Assembly: GCF_007680845.1 (NCBI RefSeq) | Contig: NZ_VEIY01000006.1 | Coordinates: 186,001-250,000 of the forward strand | DNA length: 64,000 nucleotides | Origin: Curtobacterium pusillum | GTDB taxonomy: Bacteria; Actinomycetota; Actinomycetes; Actinomycetales; Microbacteriaceae | Reading direction: 5' to 3' | Shown: positions 45,430 through 52,590 of the stretch, piece by piece | Layout of the letters: the number at the start of each line of letters is the position of its first letter | Numbering within the stretch: the first letter of the stretch is position 1 | The notes under the pieces: generated by a model | The model's input: only the letters and a program-made list of their open reading frames with translations | Told to the model about the DNA's origin: nothing | The model's database searches: none | Translations under genes and position numbers: made by a program

Positions 45430-45900
45430 TCAGACCAGGCCGAGCTTCTTCCGCAGGCTCGCCACGTGCCCCGTCGCCTTCACGTTGTACAGGGGGAGCT
45501 GCACGCGGCCGTCCTCGTCGACGACGATCGTGGACCGGATCGTGCCGGTGACGACCTTCCCGTAGTTGTTCTTCTCGCCCCACGCCGCGTACGCCTTGTG
45601 CACCGCGAGGTCGGGGTCGCTCAGCAACGGGAAGGTGAGTGCCTGCTCGTGCTGGAACGTCTTGAGCGCCGGCAGGTCGTCCTTGGAGACGCCGAGCACC
45701 TCGTAGCCCGCCGCCTGGAGCGACGACATGTTGTCCCGGAAGTCGCACGCCTCGGTGGTGCAGCCCGGGGTGGACGCAGCCGGGTAGAAGTACACGATGA
45801 CCTTGCGGCCGCGCAGGGCCGAGAGCGAGTGCTCGGTGCCGTCCTGGTCCGGGAGGGTGAAGTCGGGTGCGGTGTCGCCGGCGACGAGGCGGTCGGTCAT
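45430..45900 (-). CDS. bcp: Thioredoxin-dependent peroxiredoxin (Bcp/PrxQ type)
   Basis: A 156-residue peroxiredoxin. The N-terminus GDTAPDFTLPDQDG leads to the active-site stretch VYFYPAASTPGCTTEACDFRD with peroxidatic Cys47 and the resolving Cys52 five residues on, as in PrxQ/BCP. VLGVSKDDLPALKTF and LLSDPDLAVHKAYAAWGEKN follow. It reduces hydroperoxides using thioredoxin in the cytoplasm. ATG at 45900 with GAACAGGAGCCCC upstream. An AAAATGAG-like purine-poor gap separates it from tRNA-Lys on the other strand. Confidence 0.94.
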   Translation of the reverse strand: MTDRLVAGDTAPDFTLPDQDGTEHSLSALRGRKVIVYFYPAASTPGCTTEACDFRDNMSSLQAAGYEVLGVSKDDLPALKTFQHEQALTFPLLSDPDLAVHKAYAAWGEKNNYGKVVTGTIRSTIVVDEDGRVQLPLYNVKATGHVASLRKKLGLV

Positions 45901-45993
45901 GGGGCTCCTGTTCGGTCCATTGCGCACGAGTGGTCGAGCGCGCGCGAAACCCATGCTATTGTTGTTTCCCGTTGCAGCAGCGAAGCGCAACAT

Positions 45994-46069
<76 letters not shown>

Positions 46070-46071
46070 CG

Positions 46072-46102
46072 GAAGGCCCTGACTGACACAGTCGGGGCCT
46101 TC
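46072..46102 (+). terminator. Terminator of tRNA-Lys
   Basis: GAAGGCCCTGACTG (46072-46085), ACA loop, CAGTCGGGGCCTTC (46089-46102): a 14-base stem with one T-G pair, three bases after the tRNA. No T-tract follows, so a factor-assisted or intrinsic hairpin terminator. Confidence 0.85.
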
Positions 46103-46183
46103 GTCGTTCGTGGCCCGCGGTCGGCACGGTCGTGACACGCCCGGACGGCGATCGGAGCGCGATCTCGGCGGTCGATCGGACGG

Positions 46184-46834
46184 TCAGGGCGCCCGTACGT
46201 CGACGACCCGCTCCTCGCCGACGACCGGGTCGAGCACGCCGCCCGACTGGGCCGCGAGGTCGGCCCGGAGCGGCGCGATCGCCTCCTGCGGGACCCACAG
46301 CTCGAACGTCGCCGCCGCCCCGTACACGGGGTCGCCGAGCGTCGCCTCGTGGTGACGCACCCAGTCCCGCAGCACGTTGTCGATCCGCCCGGCGTCGGCG
46401 TGCGGCACGTCGACCGTCACCCGGGTCAGCGCCCGCCGCTGCACGAGCGACGACCGGTCCAACGCCTCGGACACCGACGTCGAGTAGGCGCGGACGAGTC
46501 CGCCGGTGCCGAGCTTGACGCCGCCGAAGTACCGCGTCACCACGGCGACGACGTCGGTGAGTCCGCGCCGACGGAGGACCTCGAGCATCGGGACGCCGGC
46601 CGTCCCGGAGGGTTCGCCGTCGTCGGACGACCGTGCCTGGTCCCCGAGCACCCCGGTGACCATCGCCGTGCAGTTGTGCCGGGCGTCCCAGCGCCGTCGA
46701 CGGACCTCCGCGATCAGCCGGTCGGCATCCGCGACGCTCGTGACGGGTGCGACGGTGGTGATGAACCGCGACTTCGTGATCGTGATCTCGTGCTCCACCG
46801 GCTCGGCGATCGTGGACGGGTAGCGGGCGGGCAC
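46184..46834 (-). CDS. YigZ/IMPACT-family protein
   Basis: A 216-residue YigZ-family protein: EPVEHEITITKSRFITTVAPVTSVADADRLIAEVRRRRWDARHNCTAMV and the highly conserved DDGEPSGTAGVPMLEVLRRRGLTDVVAVVTRYFGGVKLGTGGLVRAYSTSVSEAL. The family shares the IMPACT fold with eukaryotic GCN1-binding regulators; the bacterial role (possibly translation or proline peptidase-linked) is unclear. GTG start 7 bases after TACCCT on the reverse strand, so probably leaderless. It is divergent from the EspR-like gene. Confidence 0.92.
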   Translation of the reverse strand: MPARYPSTIAEPVEHEITITKSRFITTVAPVTSVADADRLIAEVRRRRWDARHNCTAMVTGVLGDQARSSDDGEPSGTAGVPMLEVLRRRGLTDVVAVVTRYFGGVKLGTGGLVRAYSTSVSEALDRSSLVQRRALTRVTVDVPHADAGRIDNVLRDWVRHHEATLGDPVYGAAATFELWVPQEAIAPLRADLAAQSGGVLDPVVGEERVVDVRAP

Positions 46835-46917
46835 CCTCCCGAGGGTAGCCGCGCCGGGTGCGGCGGCCGCGCTAGCATGTCCTGCACGACGTGCGGCTGG
46901 GGAGGAGTCCGATCGAC

Positions 46918-47358
46918 ATGACGACAGCAGATCCGAAGGGCGGCGCCCTCGACGCGGCGGAACTCGCGCGCCGGCTCAACCTGCTGCTCGACTTCGAGGA
47001 AGCGCAGCGCGGGTCGCCGGTGCCCTTCGCCGTCATCGAAGAGTACGTGGCGGCCCAGGGCGGGTCCCTGTCGCGTGCCAAGTGGACGTACATGATCTCC
47101 GGCGGCGGTCGCCGCAACCGGGACACCGTCCTCCTGCGCCTGCTCGCCGGGTTCTTCGAGGTCGACGAACGCTTCCTGCTCGAGGACAGCGACGTCCCCG
47201 AGCGCATCGGCGCGCAGCTCGCCCTCGTCCGGTCGCTCCGCTCGGCGCGTGTGAGCGGGTTCGCCGCGCGGACCTTCCCCGGCGAACTCTCGCCGGAAGC
47301 GCTCCGCCGCATCGCGGAGGTCCTCGAGGAGGAGTCCCAGCGGGGGAGCGTCGTGTGA
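46918..47358 (+). CDS. EspR-like helix-turn-helix regulator
   Basis: A 146-residue protein whose length and layout resemble EspR (Rv3849): an N-terminal HTH in LNLLLDFEEAQRGSPVPFAVIEEYVAAQGG and SLSRAKWTYMISGGGRRNRDTVLLRLLAGFFEVDERFLLED, then a helical dimerisation part AQLALVRSLRSARVSGFAARTF and SPEALRRIAEVLEEES. In related proteins the F-x-V-x-x-x-Y-L/F-D/E-D step marks the end of the HTH. GGGGAGGAGTCC precedes the ATG at 46918. Its TGA overlaps the GTG of the next gene. This is the first of three translationally coupled genes: regulator, ImmA/IrrE-type peptidase and 7-TM protein. Assignment to EspR type is from sequence appearance. Confidence 0.75.
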   Translation: MTTADPKGGALDAAELARRLNLLLDFEEAQRGSPVPFAVIEEYVAAQGGSLSRAKWTYMISGGGRRNRDTVLLRLLAGFFEVDERFLLEDSDVPERIGAQLALVRSLRSARVSGFAARTFPGELSPEALRRIAEVLEEESQRGSVV

Positions 47359-47816
47359 CCGGGTCCCTCGTCGAAGCGTTCTGGGCCCGCGGTGCCGCGG
47401 AGGGATGGTCGGACGTCGACCAGGCCGTGTCCGCTGCGGCCGCCGTCGTCGGCAAGCCCATCGTCGTCCGGGAAGAACAGTTCCTCGCCGCCGAACCGGT
47501 GTGCGGCTTCGTGGCGACCCTCGAGCGGCAGCACCTCGTGATGATCTCGCCCACGGCGTCCCGGACGTTCCGGTCGTTCGTGATCGGCCACGAGCTCGGG
47601 CACATCCTGCACCGCCACCAGGACCACGCCCCGCAGTCGGCGTACATCCGCGACGTCATCCCGGACCTGCCGGAGTACAAGGTCGAGCGGGCCCTCGCCC
47701 GCGGGCTGTTCTCGAACGAGTACGAGCACGAGGCCGAGGTCTTCGCCGACCAGCTCGCCGGGCTCATCCGCGGCCACCGCGACCGTCCGAGCGCGTTCCG
47801 CGGGGTGTTCGGGTGA
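47355..47816 (+). CDS. ImmA/IrrE-family metallopeptidase-like protein
   Basis: A 153-residue protein with the zinc-peptidase helix VIGHELGHILHRH (HELGH at residues 79-83) and a downstream EHEAEVFADQLAGL helix (about residues 124-135) that supplies the third ligand, the pattern of ImmA/IrrE enzymes. In ICEBs1 and Deinococcus such enzymes cleave HTH repressors in response to a signal. No HTH is fused here; the HTH partner is the preceding gene, overlapping by GTGTGA-type bases. The GTG start at 47355 shares bases with the stop of the regulator, and its TGA overlaps the 7-TM gene start (GTGA). Cleavage of the EspR-like protein is inference. Confidence 0.85.
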   Translation: MTGSLVEAFWARGAAEGWSDVDQAVSAAAAVVGKPIVVREEQFLAAEPVCGFVATLERQHLVMISPTASRTFRSFVIGHELGHILHRHQDHAPQSAYIRDVIPDLPEYKVERALARGLFSNEYEHEAEVFADQLAGLIRGHRDRPSAFRGVFG

Positions 47817-48739
47817 TCGTCTCCCTCGTCCAGGCGGTGCTCCTCGTCGCCGGCACGGTGACGCTCTTCGTGCTCCAGCGCGGGCAGGACCGGACGCTGG
47901 CGGTGACGTTCCTGCTGTTCGCGGCGACGATCGTCACGAACGTCGACCCCCTCTACCGGTGGCTCGATCCGCTGGTCGGCGGGTTCAACGTCGTCACGGT
48001 GGTGAGCGACTGCCTCATGGTCGCGGGGACCAGCACGCTGCTCTGGGGCGTGGCGAAGGCTGTCGGCGCGGCGCGTCCGTGGCTCCGGAACGCGATCGTC
48101 GTGACGTGCGTGGTGGTCGTGGTGGTCATCGTCGTGGCGTTCGTCGTGCTCGACAAACCCCCGACCACCACGACCTTCATGCTCGACGCCGGCCAGCACC
48201 CCGCGGCCACCGTGTACTCGATCGCCCAGACGGTGTACCTCGGGGTGGCACTCGGCGCGACCGGTCTCATCTGCGTGCTCCACCTGGCGGAGGCCCGGAC
48301 CACCACGGACCTCGTCGGCCTGTGGGTGCTCGTCGTCGGCGGTGTGCTCGGCGTCGTCCGGATGGTCGTCGTCGTGGTGATGGACCTCGCCCACGTGTTC
48401 GGCGACCTCGCACGCACCCATGCCCTCGCTCTGCCGTACGACGTGACGACCCCCGGGGCCGTGATCTGCGTCTCGTCCGGCATGCTCCTGCTCGTGATCG
48501 GGCACCAGGTGTCCCGGCGCCGACGGACCCGTCGGGTCGAGGTCGCGCTCCGCCGACTCGTCCCCCTGCACGAGCGGATCGGCATCGACAACGCCTACCC
48601 GGACTCCGGGGACCCCGCGACGCGCCTCAGCCGGCTCATCGTCGAGATCAACGACGGAGCACGGCGTGCCCGCCAGCCGTTGAGCCCCGCCGAGCGTGCG
48701 GCCCTCGCCGACGCCGAAGCCGCGCTCGAGGCGGCGTAG
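47813..48739 (+). CDS. Seven-TM membrane protein (MAB_1171c/DUF6545-like)
   Basis: A 308-residue membrane protein with seven hydrophobic segments (about residues 4-22, 29-48, 57-82, 88-111, 132-158, 163-190 and 207-231) and a cytoplasmic tail of ~75 residues (RRRRTRRVEVALRRLVPLHERIGIDNAYPDSGDPATRLSRLIVEINDGARRARQ). The tail motif RRLxPLxxxIG...R-RLxRxVVEIxDG is that of actinobacterial MAB_1171c-like proteins, usually labelled putative transporter. It overlaps the ImmA-like gene by GTGA, so it probably acts as membrane sensor or channel of the same cassette. Transport activity is unsupported by any motif I can see. Confidence 0.75.
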   Translation: MIVSLVQAVLLVAGTVTLFVLQRGQDRTLAVTFLLFAATIVTNVDPLYRWLDPLVGGFNVVTVVSDCLMVAGTSTLLWGVAKAVGAARPWLRNAIVVTCVVVVVVIVVAFVVLDKPPTTTTFMLDAGQHPAATVYSIAQTVYLGVALGATGLICVLHLAEARTTTDLVGLWVLVVGGVLGVVRMVVVVVMDLAHVFGDLARTHALALPYDVTTPGAVICVSSGMLLLVIGHQVSRRRRTRRVEVALRRLVPLHERIGIDNAYPDSGDPATRLSRLIVEINDGARRARQPLSPAERAALADAEAALEAA

Positions 48740-48795
48740 CGCAGTCACCGATCCCGAGGCGCGGCTCGACGCCGTCGCGGGCGGCATGTAGAGTT

Positions 48796-48811
48796 TGTAG
48801 CAGTTGCTACA
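48796..48811. promoter_or_regulatory. TGTAGCA-GT-TGCTACA palindrome (operator candidate)
   Basis: A perfect 7-base inverted repeat with 2-base spacer, AT-richer than its surroundings, in the gap between the 7-TM gene and the small membrane protein gene. It is ~60 bases upstream of the TAGGAT -10 of the next gene. The owner regulator is unknown. Confidence 0.5.
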
Positions 48812-48871
48812 GATCCTGTGGTGCGCGAGGTGGGACTCGGCCGCGTTGGGGGCGGCCGAGCACCACCGGCC

Positions 48872-48877
48872 TAGGAT
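48872..48877 (+). promoter_or_regulatory. -10 element of a leaderless gene
   Basis: TAGGAT lies 6 bases before the GTG at 48884, consistent with transcription starting at the start codon. Confidence 0.5.
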
Positions 48878-48883
48878 CGTCTG

Positions 48884-49096
48884 GTGACCGTCTTCGCAGC
48901 CCTCGTCCTGTTCATCGGTGCCGTCTTCAACGTCGTCACCTGGCCGCGTTTCTTCCAGCGGGTGGCGAAGGACCCCCGGGCGCGCGACGCGGCCGGGAAG
49001 CCGACGACGTTCTGGACGGTGCACTTCGTGCTGCTCGTCATCGCGCTGGTGATCGCGGTCGCCGCGGTCGTCGCGGGGATCCTCCTCCTGGTCTGA
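48884..49096 (+). CDS. Small two-TM membrane protein (SCO4848-like)
   Basis: A 70-residue protein: VFAALVLFIGAVFNVVTWPRFFQRVAKDPRARDAAGKPTTFWTVHFVLLVIALVIAVAAVVAGILLLV. Two membrane helices flank a basic loop with NVVTWPRFFQRVAKDPRA and TTFWTVHFVLL, the features of a small actinobacterial family including Streptomyces SCO4848. Function unknown. Leaderless start (TAGGAT six bases upstream). A degenerate dispersed palindrome follows. Confidence 0.78.
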   Translation: MTVFAALVLFIGAVFNVVTWPRFFQRVAKDPRARDAAGKPTTFWTVHFVLLVIALVIAVAAVVAGILLLV

Positions 49097-49121
49097 CCCG
49101 CGCCAGCGGGGTGACGGCCGT

Positions 49122-49163
49122 GCCTGGAGGGACGGTGCCAGCCCGCACCGAGCCTCCCGTCCG
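49122..49163. repeat. Dispersed palindrome, degenerate copy 5
   Basis: GTGCCTGGAGGGACGGTGCC (left) and GCACCGAGCCTCCCGTCCG (right) around CAGCCC: the same element with several changes in both arms (GGGAC for GGCGC, GAG for GCG). Between the small membrane gene and the wall-protein gene (convergent). Confidence 0.65.
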
Positions 49164-49175
49164 CCCCGCGCCCCG

Positions 49176-49985
49176 TCAGCCCGCGCCCGGCCGCACCCGC
49201 AGGTCCGACCCGGTGTGCGTGATCGCGTCGGCCGTCGCGCCGACGAGCCCGAGGTCGACCCGCGCCCACGTCGTGGGCAGCTCGCCCCCGGGCGGCGGCG
49301 TGTCCGCGCCGAGCGTCAGGTGCTTCCCGCCCGGGAGTTCGGCCGTGACCGAGTCCAGGTACACCCGCACGTGTCCGCGGAGTTCCATCCGCGCGTCCGT
49401 CGTCACCGCCGAGGTGCCGTTCGACTCGCCGCGCACGTCCAGCGTGAAGTCGTCCATCGCGACGCGGTCCGCAGTGAGCCGGAGCACCGTCTCCTCGGAC
49501 CCGTCGGCGAGGGGGACCCGGACGAGGGCGAGCCCGGACAGCCCGCCGACCTCGATCGACGAGCTGCTCAGTTGCGCCGCGGGCTGCGTGAAGACCGTCG
49601 AGTCGTCGGCGGTGGCCGGTCCCCACGCCGGGTCCGGCGTGTCGGACGCCGACGGAGCAGGATCGGCGCTGTCACCGTCGCCGCCGGAGGCCGGGCCGGA
49701 ACCCGAATCCGTCCCGGGACCCGGCGACGACGGGGTCGAGGTGCCCGGCTCGGACGGACGCGCCGGGTCGGTGTGCGCCGGGTCGGTGTGCTCCGGGTCG
49801 GTGTGCTCCGGGGTGGGGGTGGTCGACGGGGACGGTGTCGGGGTCGGTGCGGGCGTCCGGCAGTCCATGAGCAGCGGGATGCAGAGGCCGGCTGCCTCGG
49901 CGCTCGTGCCGCCCGTGAGGGACAGGGCGCCGGCGACGACCAGGACGGCACCCGCGGCGAGGGCGGCGTGGCGGTGCCGCCTCAC
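49176..49985 (-). CDS. Membrane/wall-exposed protein with Pro/Thr/Asp repeat linker, third gene of the DUF6230 operon
   Basis: A 269-residue exported protein. The N-terminus RRHRHAALAAGAVLVVAGALSLTGGTSAEAAGLC is a signal peptide or anchor. Residues ~35-115 are a linker with PTPTPSPSTTPTPEHTDPEHTDPAHTDP and Ser/Gly/Asp-rich runs, like a wall-crossing spacer. Residues ~125-269 form a beta-rich domain (SSSSIEVGGLSGLALVRVPLADGSEETVLRLTADRVAMDDFTLDVRG ... GHVRVYLDSVTAEL). GTG start overlaps the DUF6114 stop. Probably acts outside the membrane with its two neighbours; no named family recognised. The beta strands read like those of the DUF6230 protein upstream. Confidence 0.7.
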   Translation of the reverse strand: MRRHRHAALAAGAVLVVAGALSLTGGTSAEAAGLCIPLLMDCRTPAPTPTPSPSTTPTPEHTDPEHTDPAHTDPARPSEPGTSTPSSPGPGTDSGSGPASGGDGDSADPAPSASDTPDPAWGPATADDSTVFTQPAAQLSSSSIEVGGLSGLALVRVPLADGSEETVLRLTADRVAMDDFTLDVRGESNGTSAVTTDARMELRGHVRVYLDSVTAELPGGKHLTLGADTPPPGGELPTTWARVDLGLVGATADAITHTGSDLRVRPGAG

Positions 49986-50470
49986 GCGGCCTCCCGGCGC
50001 GGGGCCGAGCCAGCCGACCCCGACGAGCCAGCCGACCCCGACGCGCCAGCCGATCCGGACGAGTCCGACGAGCCCGACCCGTCGGCGTCGTCCGGCGCCC
50101 GGCGCGGCATCCACGCCACGACGAGGATCCCGCCGACCGCGGACAGCAGCATCCCGAGCACGAACCCGCCGAGGTTGACGCCGATGAGCGAGTACACGGC
50201 GAGGGCGAGCGCCACGATGCCGTAGAACACGCGCTGCGCGGGGGAGCACACGACGAGCACCCCGAGTGCGACCAGGGCGATCGGGATGACGGTCGCCTGC
50301 AGGCCCTCGATCCCGAACTGGATCCGGATGTTCCCGAGGTCGAGCTGGCCGGAGCAGAACAGCTCGATCCCGCCGAGCACCAGGAGGAGCCCGCCCGTGA
50401 ACGGCCGGGCGGCGGCCCAGTTCCGGAACCGCCGCCACGGCGTCGGCGTCTCCACCGCGTGCGCGCTCAT
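49982..50470 (-). CDS. DUF6114-type membrane protein
   Basis: A 162-residue protein with four predicted membrane segments: AAARPFTGGLLLVLGGIELF, GLQATVIPIALVALGVLVVC, RVFYGIVALALAVYSLIGV and GGFVLGMLLSAVGGILVVAWM, and a Ser/Gly/Asp-rich C-terminal tail (DDADGSGSSDSSGSAGASGS). The WRRFRNWAAARPFTGGLLLVLGGIELF start is a family feature of DUF6114. It is paired with DUF6230 (TGATG overlap) as in Streptomyces. Function unknown. Confidence 0.85.
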   Translation of the reverse strand: MSAHAVETPTPWRRFRNWAAARPFTGGLLLVLGGIELFCSGQLDLGNIRIQFGIEGLQATVIPIALVALGVLVVCSPAQRVFYGIVALALAVYSLIGVNLGGFVLGMLLSAVGGILVVAWMPRRAPDDADGSGSSDSSGSAGASGSAGSSGSAGSAPRREAA

Positions 50471-51066
50471 CAGAAGCAGCTCTTCGAGCCGTCCGTGAGC
50501 TGCAGGTGCATGCCCGTGAGCGTGAAGGTCCCGGCCGTCGTCGACCAGGCGGTCTGCTGCACGCCGTCGATCGTCAGGGAGTCGGCGTCCTGCGCGAAGT
50601 CCCCGGCGCTGCCCTTCTGGTCACCCTTGACGGTGGAGGCGTCGACGCCGATCCGGATGTCGTGGAACTCGGCGTCGCCCTTGAGGTCGGTCATGCCGAT
50701 CTGCAGGTCCTTCGCGGACGCCGGCGTCTTCCCGCCGCCGGCCGTGATCACCACGCCGACCTTCCCCATCGGGGTCTCGGTCGTGACGGATTGGCAGAGG
50801 TTCGCGAGCGTCGCCGAACCGATGTTGGCGATCGCGACCTGGCGGTCGTTGCCGGCGGTGTCCTTCGCGACGCCGGCGTACTGCGAGAACTGCTGTCCCT
50901 CGAGCTTGTCCGCGCTGATCTGGAACTGCTGCCCGGACACCGAGAACGAGACCGGGACCGCCCCCTGTGCGACGCCGCCGAGCGCGATCGCGGTGAGCAC
51001 GCCGACGGGGACGGCGACGAGTGTGATCCGGCCGGCGTGGGACCGGGTGAGCTTGGTGAACTGCAT
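50470..51066 (-). CDS. DUF6230-type exported protein
   Basis: A 198-residue exported protein. A signal peptide (AGRITLVAVPVGVLTAIALGGVAQGAV) is followed by a beta-rich domain (PVSFSVSGQQFQISADKLEGQQFSQYAGVAKDTAG, LKGDAEFHDIRIGVDASTVKGD, DADSLTIDGVQQTAWSTTAGTFTLTGMHLQL) that could be a flat beta-taco or barrel. First gene of the leftward three-gene operon with DUF6114; ATG preceded by CGAGGAGGAAC. The regulated promoter at 51110-51141 lies ~45 bases upstream. Probable envelope role; no enzymatic motif. Confidence 0.82.
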   Translation of the reverse strand: MQFTKLTRSHAGRITLVAVPVGVLTAIALGGVAQGAVPVSFSVSGQQFQISADKLEGQQFSQYAGVAKDTAGNDRQVAIANIGSATLANLCQSVTTETPMGKVGVVITAGGGKTPASAKDLQIGMTDLKGDAEFHDIRIGVDASTVKGDQKGSAGDFAQDADSLTIDGVQQTAWSTTAGTFTLTGMHLQLTDGSKSCF

Positions 51067-51109
51067 CGTTCCTCCTCGGGTCGCGACCCCTCTGTCCCGA
51101 CCGGAGCCC

Positions 51110-51141
51110 ACGCTAGACCCGTTGTTGACCACAGGTCAACA
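51110..51141 (-). promoter_or_regulatory. DUF6230 operon promoter overlapped by a TetR-type operator
   Basis: Leftward -35 TTGACC (51139-51134) and -10 TAGCGT (51115-51110) are 18 bases apart. The -35 is inside the perfect palindrome TGTTGACCACAGGTCAACA (51123-51141; 8-base arms with 3-base centre), a typical TetR-family operator. The TetR gene starts 52 bases to the right. Repression by the divergent TetR is the simplest reading. Confidence 0.7.
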
Positions 51142-51192
51142 GTGGCGTGACTCGTTCGGGGGACGGTCACCTCGCGTCGGTAGGCTCCAGGC

Positions 51193-51792
51193 GTGCCCGA
51201 CGACCGCCAGCGTTCCCGCCTGCGTTCCGACGAGCGCCGTGCGCAGCTGGTCGCCCTCGGCGTCGCGACCCTGGTGGACGAGCCGCTCGAGGACATCACC
51301 ATCGACCGCCTCGCTGCCGCCGCAGGTGTGTCCCGTGGTCTCCTCTTCCACTACTTCGGCACGAAGCAGGGGCTGCACGAGGCGATCGTCCGCACGGCCC
51401 GCGACGCGATGCTGCACGCGACGGAACCCCGGCCCGAGCTCGAACCCCTGGCGCGGCTCGACGACACCCTCCGGCGCTTCGTCGCCTTCGTCGCCGAACA
51501 CCGGGGCACCTTCCACGCGCTCGTCCGCGGCGCCTCCGCCGGCGATGCCGACGTGCGCGCCCTCACCGACGAGGCCCGCGACGAGAACGCACGCCGGGTG
51601 ATCGCGGTGTTCCTCGAGCTCGGGCACGAGGACCGCCCACTCCTGCGGAGTGCGCTGCGGTCGTGGGTCGCCTTCGTCGAGGAGATGCTCGACGAGGTAC
51701 CGACGCACGACGAACGCTCCGCCGTCGATCTCACCGCCCTGTTGGTGCGCAGCGCGGTCGCGGTGGTCGGGGCCCTGGACGCGACCGACTGA
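51193..51792 (+). CDS. TetR-family repressor, probable regulator of the DUF6230 operon
   Basis: A 199-residue regulator. The N-terminal helix-turn-helix is FERRAQLVALGVATLVDEPLEDITIDRLAAAAGVSRGLLFHYFGTKQGLHEAIV in TetR arrangement, and the C-terminal part (RRFVAFVAEHRGTFHALVRGASAGD, LRSWVAFVEEML) is a ligand-binding helical domain. GTG start 6 bases after TAGGCT (leaderless). It faces the DUF6230-DUF6114 operon with the operator palindrome between. The ligand is unknown. Confidence 0.92.
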   Translation: MPDDRQRSRLRSDERRAQLVALGVATLVDEPLEDITIDRLAAAAGVSRGLLFHYFGTKQGLHEAIVRTARDAMLHATEPRPELEPLARLDDTLRRFVAFVAEHRGTFHALVRGASAGDADVRALTDEARDENARRVIAVFLELGHEDRPLLRSALRSWVAFVEEMLDEVPTHDERSAVDLTALLVRSAVAVVGALDATD

Positions 51793-51838
51793 CGGACGGG
51801 AGGCGCGGTGCCGGCCCGCACCGCGCCTCCCGTCCGTC
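51791..51838. repeat. Dispersed palindrome, copy 6 (perfect arms)
   Basis: GACGGACGGGAGGCGCGGTG plus one C (51791-51811) and its exact inverse (51818-51838) with loop CGGCCC. It overlaps the TetR stop codon TGA (51790-51792). ACGGG subtype. Likely terminator of the TetR gene. Confidence 0.85.
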
Positions 51839-51873
51839 CCCTGGTGGCGTCCAGGGCGCGCGCGTCCAGTGTG

Positions 51874-51906
51874 CTTCAGGCCCGCTTCAGCGGCGCACGG
51901 CAGGAT
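51874..51906 (+). promoter_or_regulatory. Response-regulator box: CTTCAG direct repeats with downstream -10
   Basis: CTTCAG at 51874-51879 and 51885-51890 are 11 bases apart, the helical repeat of OmpR/PhoB-type sites. Ten bases on is CAGGAT (51901-51906), six bases before the ATG at 51913. The arrangement fits activation at a leaderless promoter by the encoded regulator. The same pair recurs at 54004-54020. Confidence 0.6.
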
Positions 51907-51912
51907 CGTCGC

Positions 51913-52590
51913 ATGCGTGTGCTCGTGGTCGACGACGAGGTCCGACTCGCGGACGGCGTCCGGCGCGGCCTGGAGGCCGAGGGGTGGGCGGTCGACGTCG
52001 CCCACGACGGCGTCGACGGCCTCTGGCACGCGCGCGAGTTCACCTACGACGCGATCGTGCTCGACCTCATGATGCCCGGCCGGAGCGGCTGGGCCGTCTG
52101 CGCCGAGCTGCGGGCCGGCGGGGACTGGACGTCCGTCCTCATGCTCACGGCGAAGGACGGCGAGTGGGACCAGGTCGAGGCCCTCGACGCCGGAGCCGAC
52201 GACTACGTGACCAAGCCCTTCTCGCACCCCGTCCTCGTCGCCCGGCTGCGTGCCCTGGTGCGCCGGGGTGCACGGGAACGCCCGGCGGTCCTGACGGTCG
52301 GTGACCTCGTCGTCGACCCGGCGGCGCGCACCGTCACCCGGGCCGGTGTCGCCGTCGACCTGACCAGCCGGGAGTTCGCGGTGCTCGAGTTCCTCGCGCG
52401 GCGGCCGGGCGAGGTGTGCTCGAAGCGGGACGTCATCGAGAACGTGTGGGACGTCGACTTCGAGGGCGACCCCAACATCGTCGAGGTCTACGTCGGGCAC
52501 CTGCGTCGGAAGGTCGACCGGCCCTTCGGACGGGCGGCGATCGAGACCGTGCGGGGCGCGGGGTACCGGCTGGCGGCCGACGGTGGGTGA
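51913..52590 (+). CDS. Two-component response regulator, OmpR family
   Basis: A 225-residue regulator: receiver with VVDDEV, phosphoacceptor Asp51 in IVLDLMMPG and the Lys in DDYVTKPF; winged-helix effector domain ending VWDVDFEGDPNIVEVYVGHLRRKVDRPFGRAAIETVRGAGYRL. The kinase gene overlaps its 3' end by 8 bases. The CTTCAG repeat site directly upstream, repeated before the PepSY gene, suggests autoregulation and control of the PepSY lipoprotein. Signal unknown; related TCS-PepSY sets respond to envelope or metal stress (general knowledge). Confidence 0.94.
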   Translation: MRVLVVDDEVRLADGVRRGLEAEGWAVDVAHDGVDGLWHAREFTYDAIVLDLMMPGRSGWAVCAELRAGGDWTSVLMLTAKDGEWDQVEALDAGADDYVTKPFSHPVLVARLRALVRRGARERPAVLTVGDLVVDPAARTVTRAGVAVDLTSREFAVLEFLARRPGEVCSKRDVIENVWDVDFEGDPNIVEVYVGHLRRKVDRPFGRAAIETVRGAGYRLAADGG

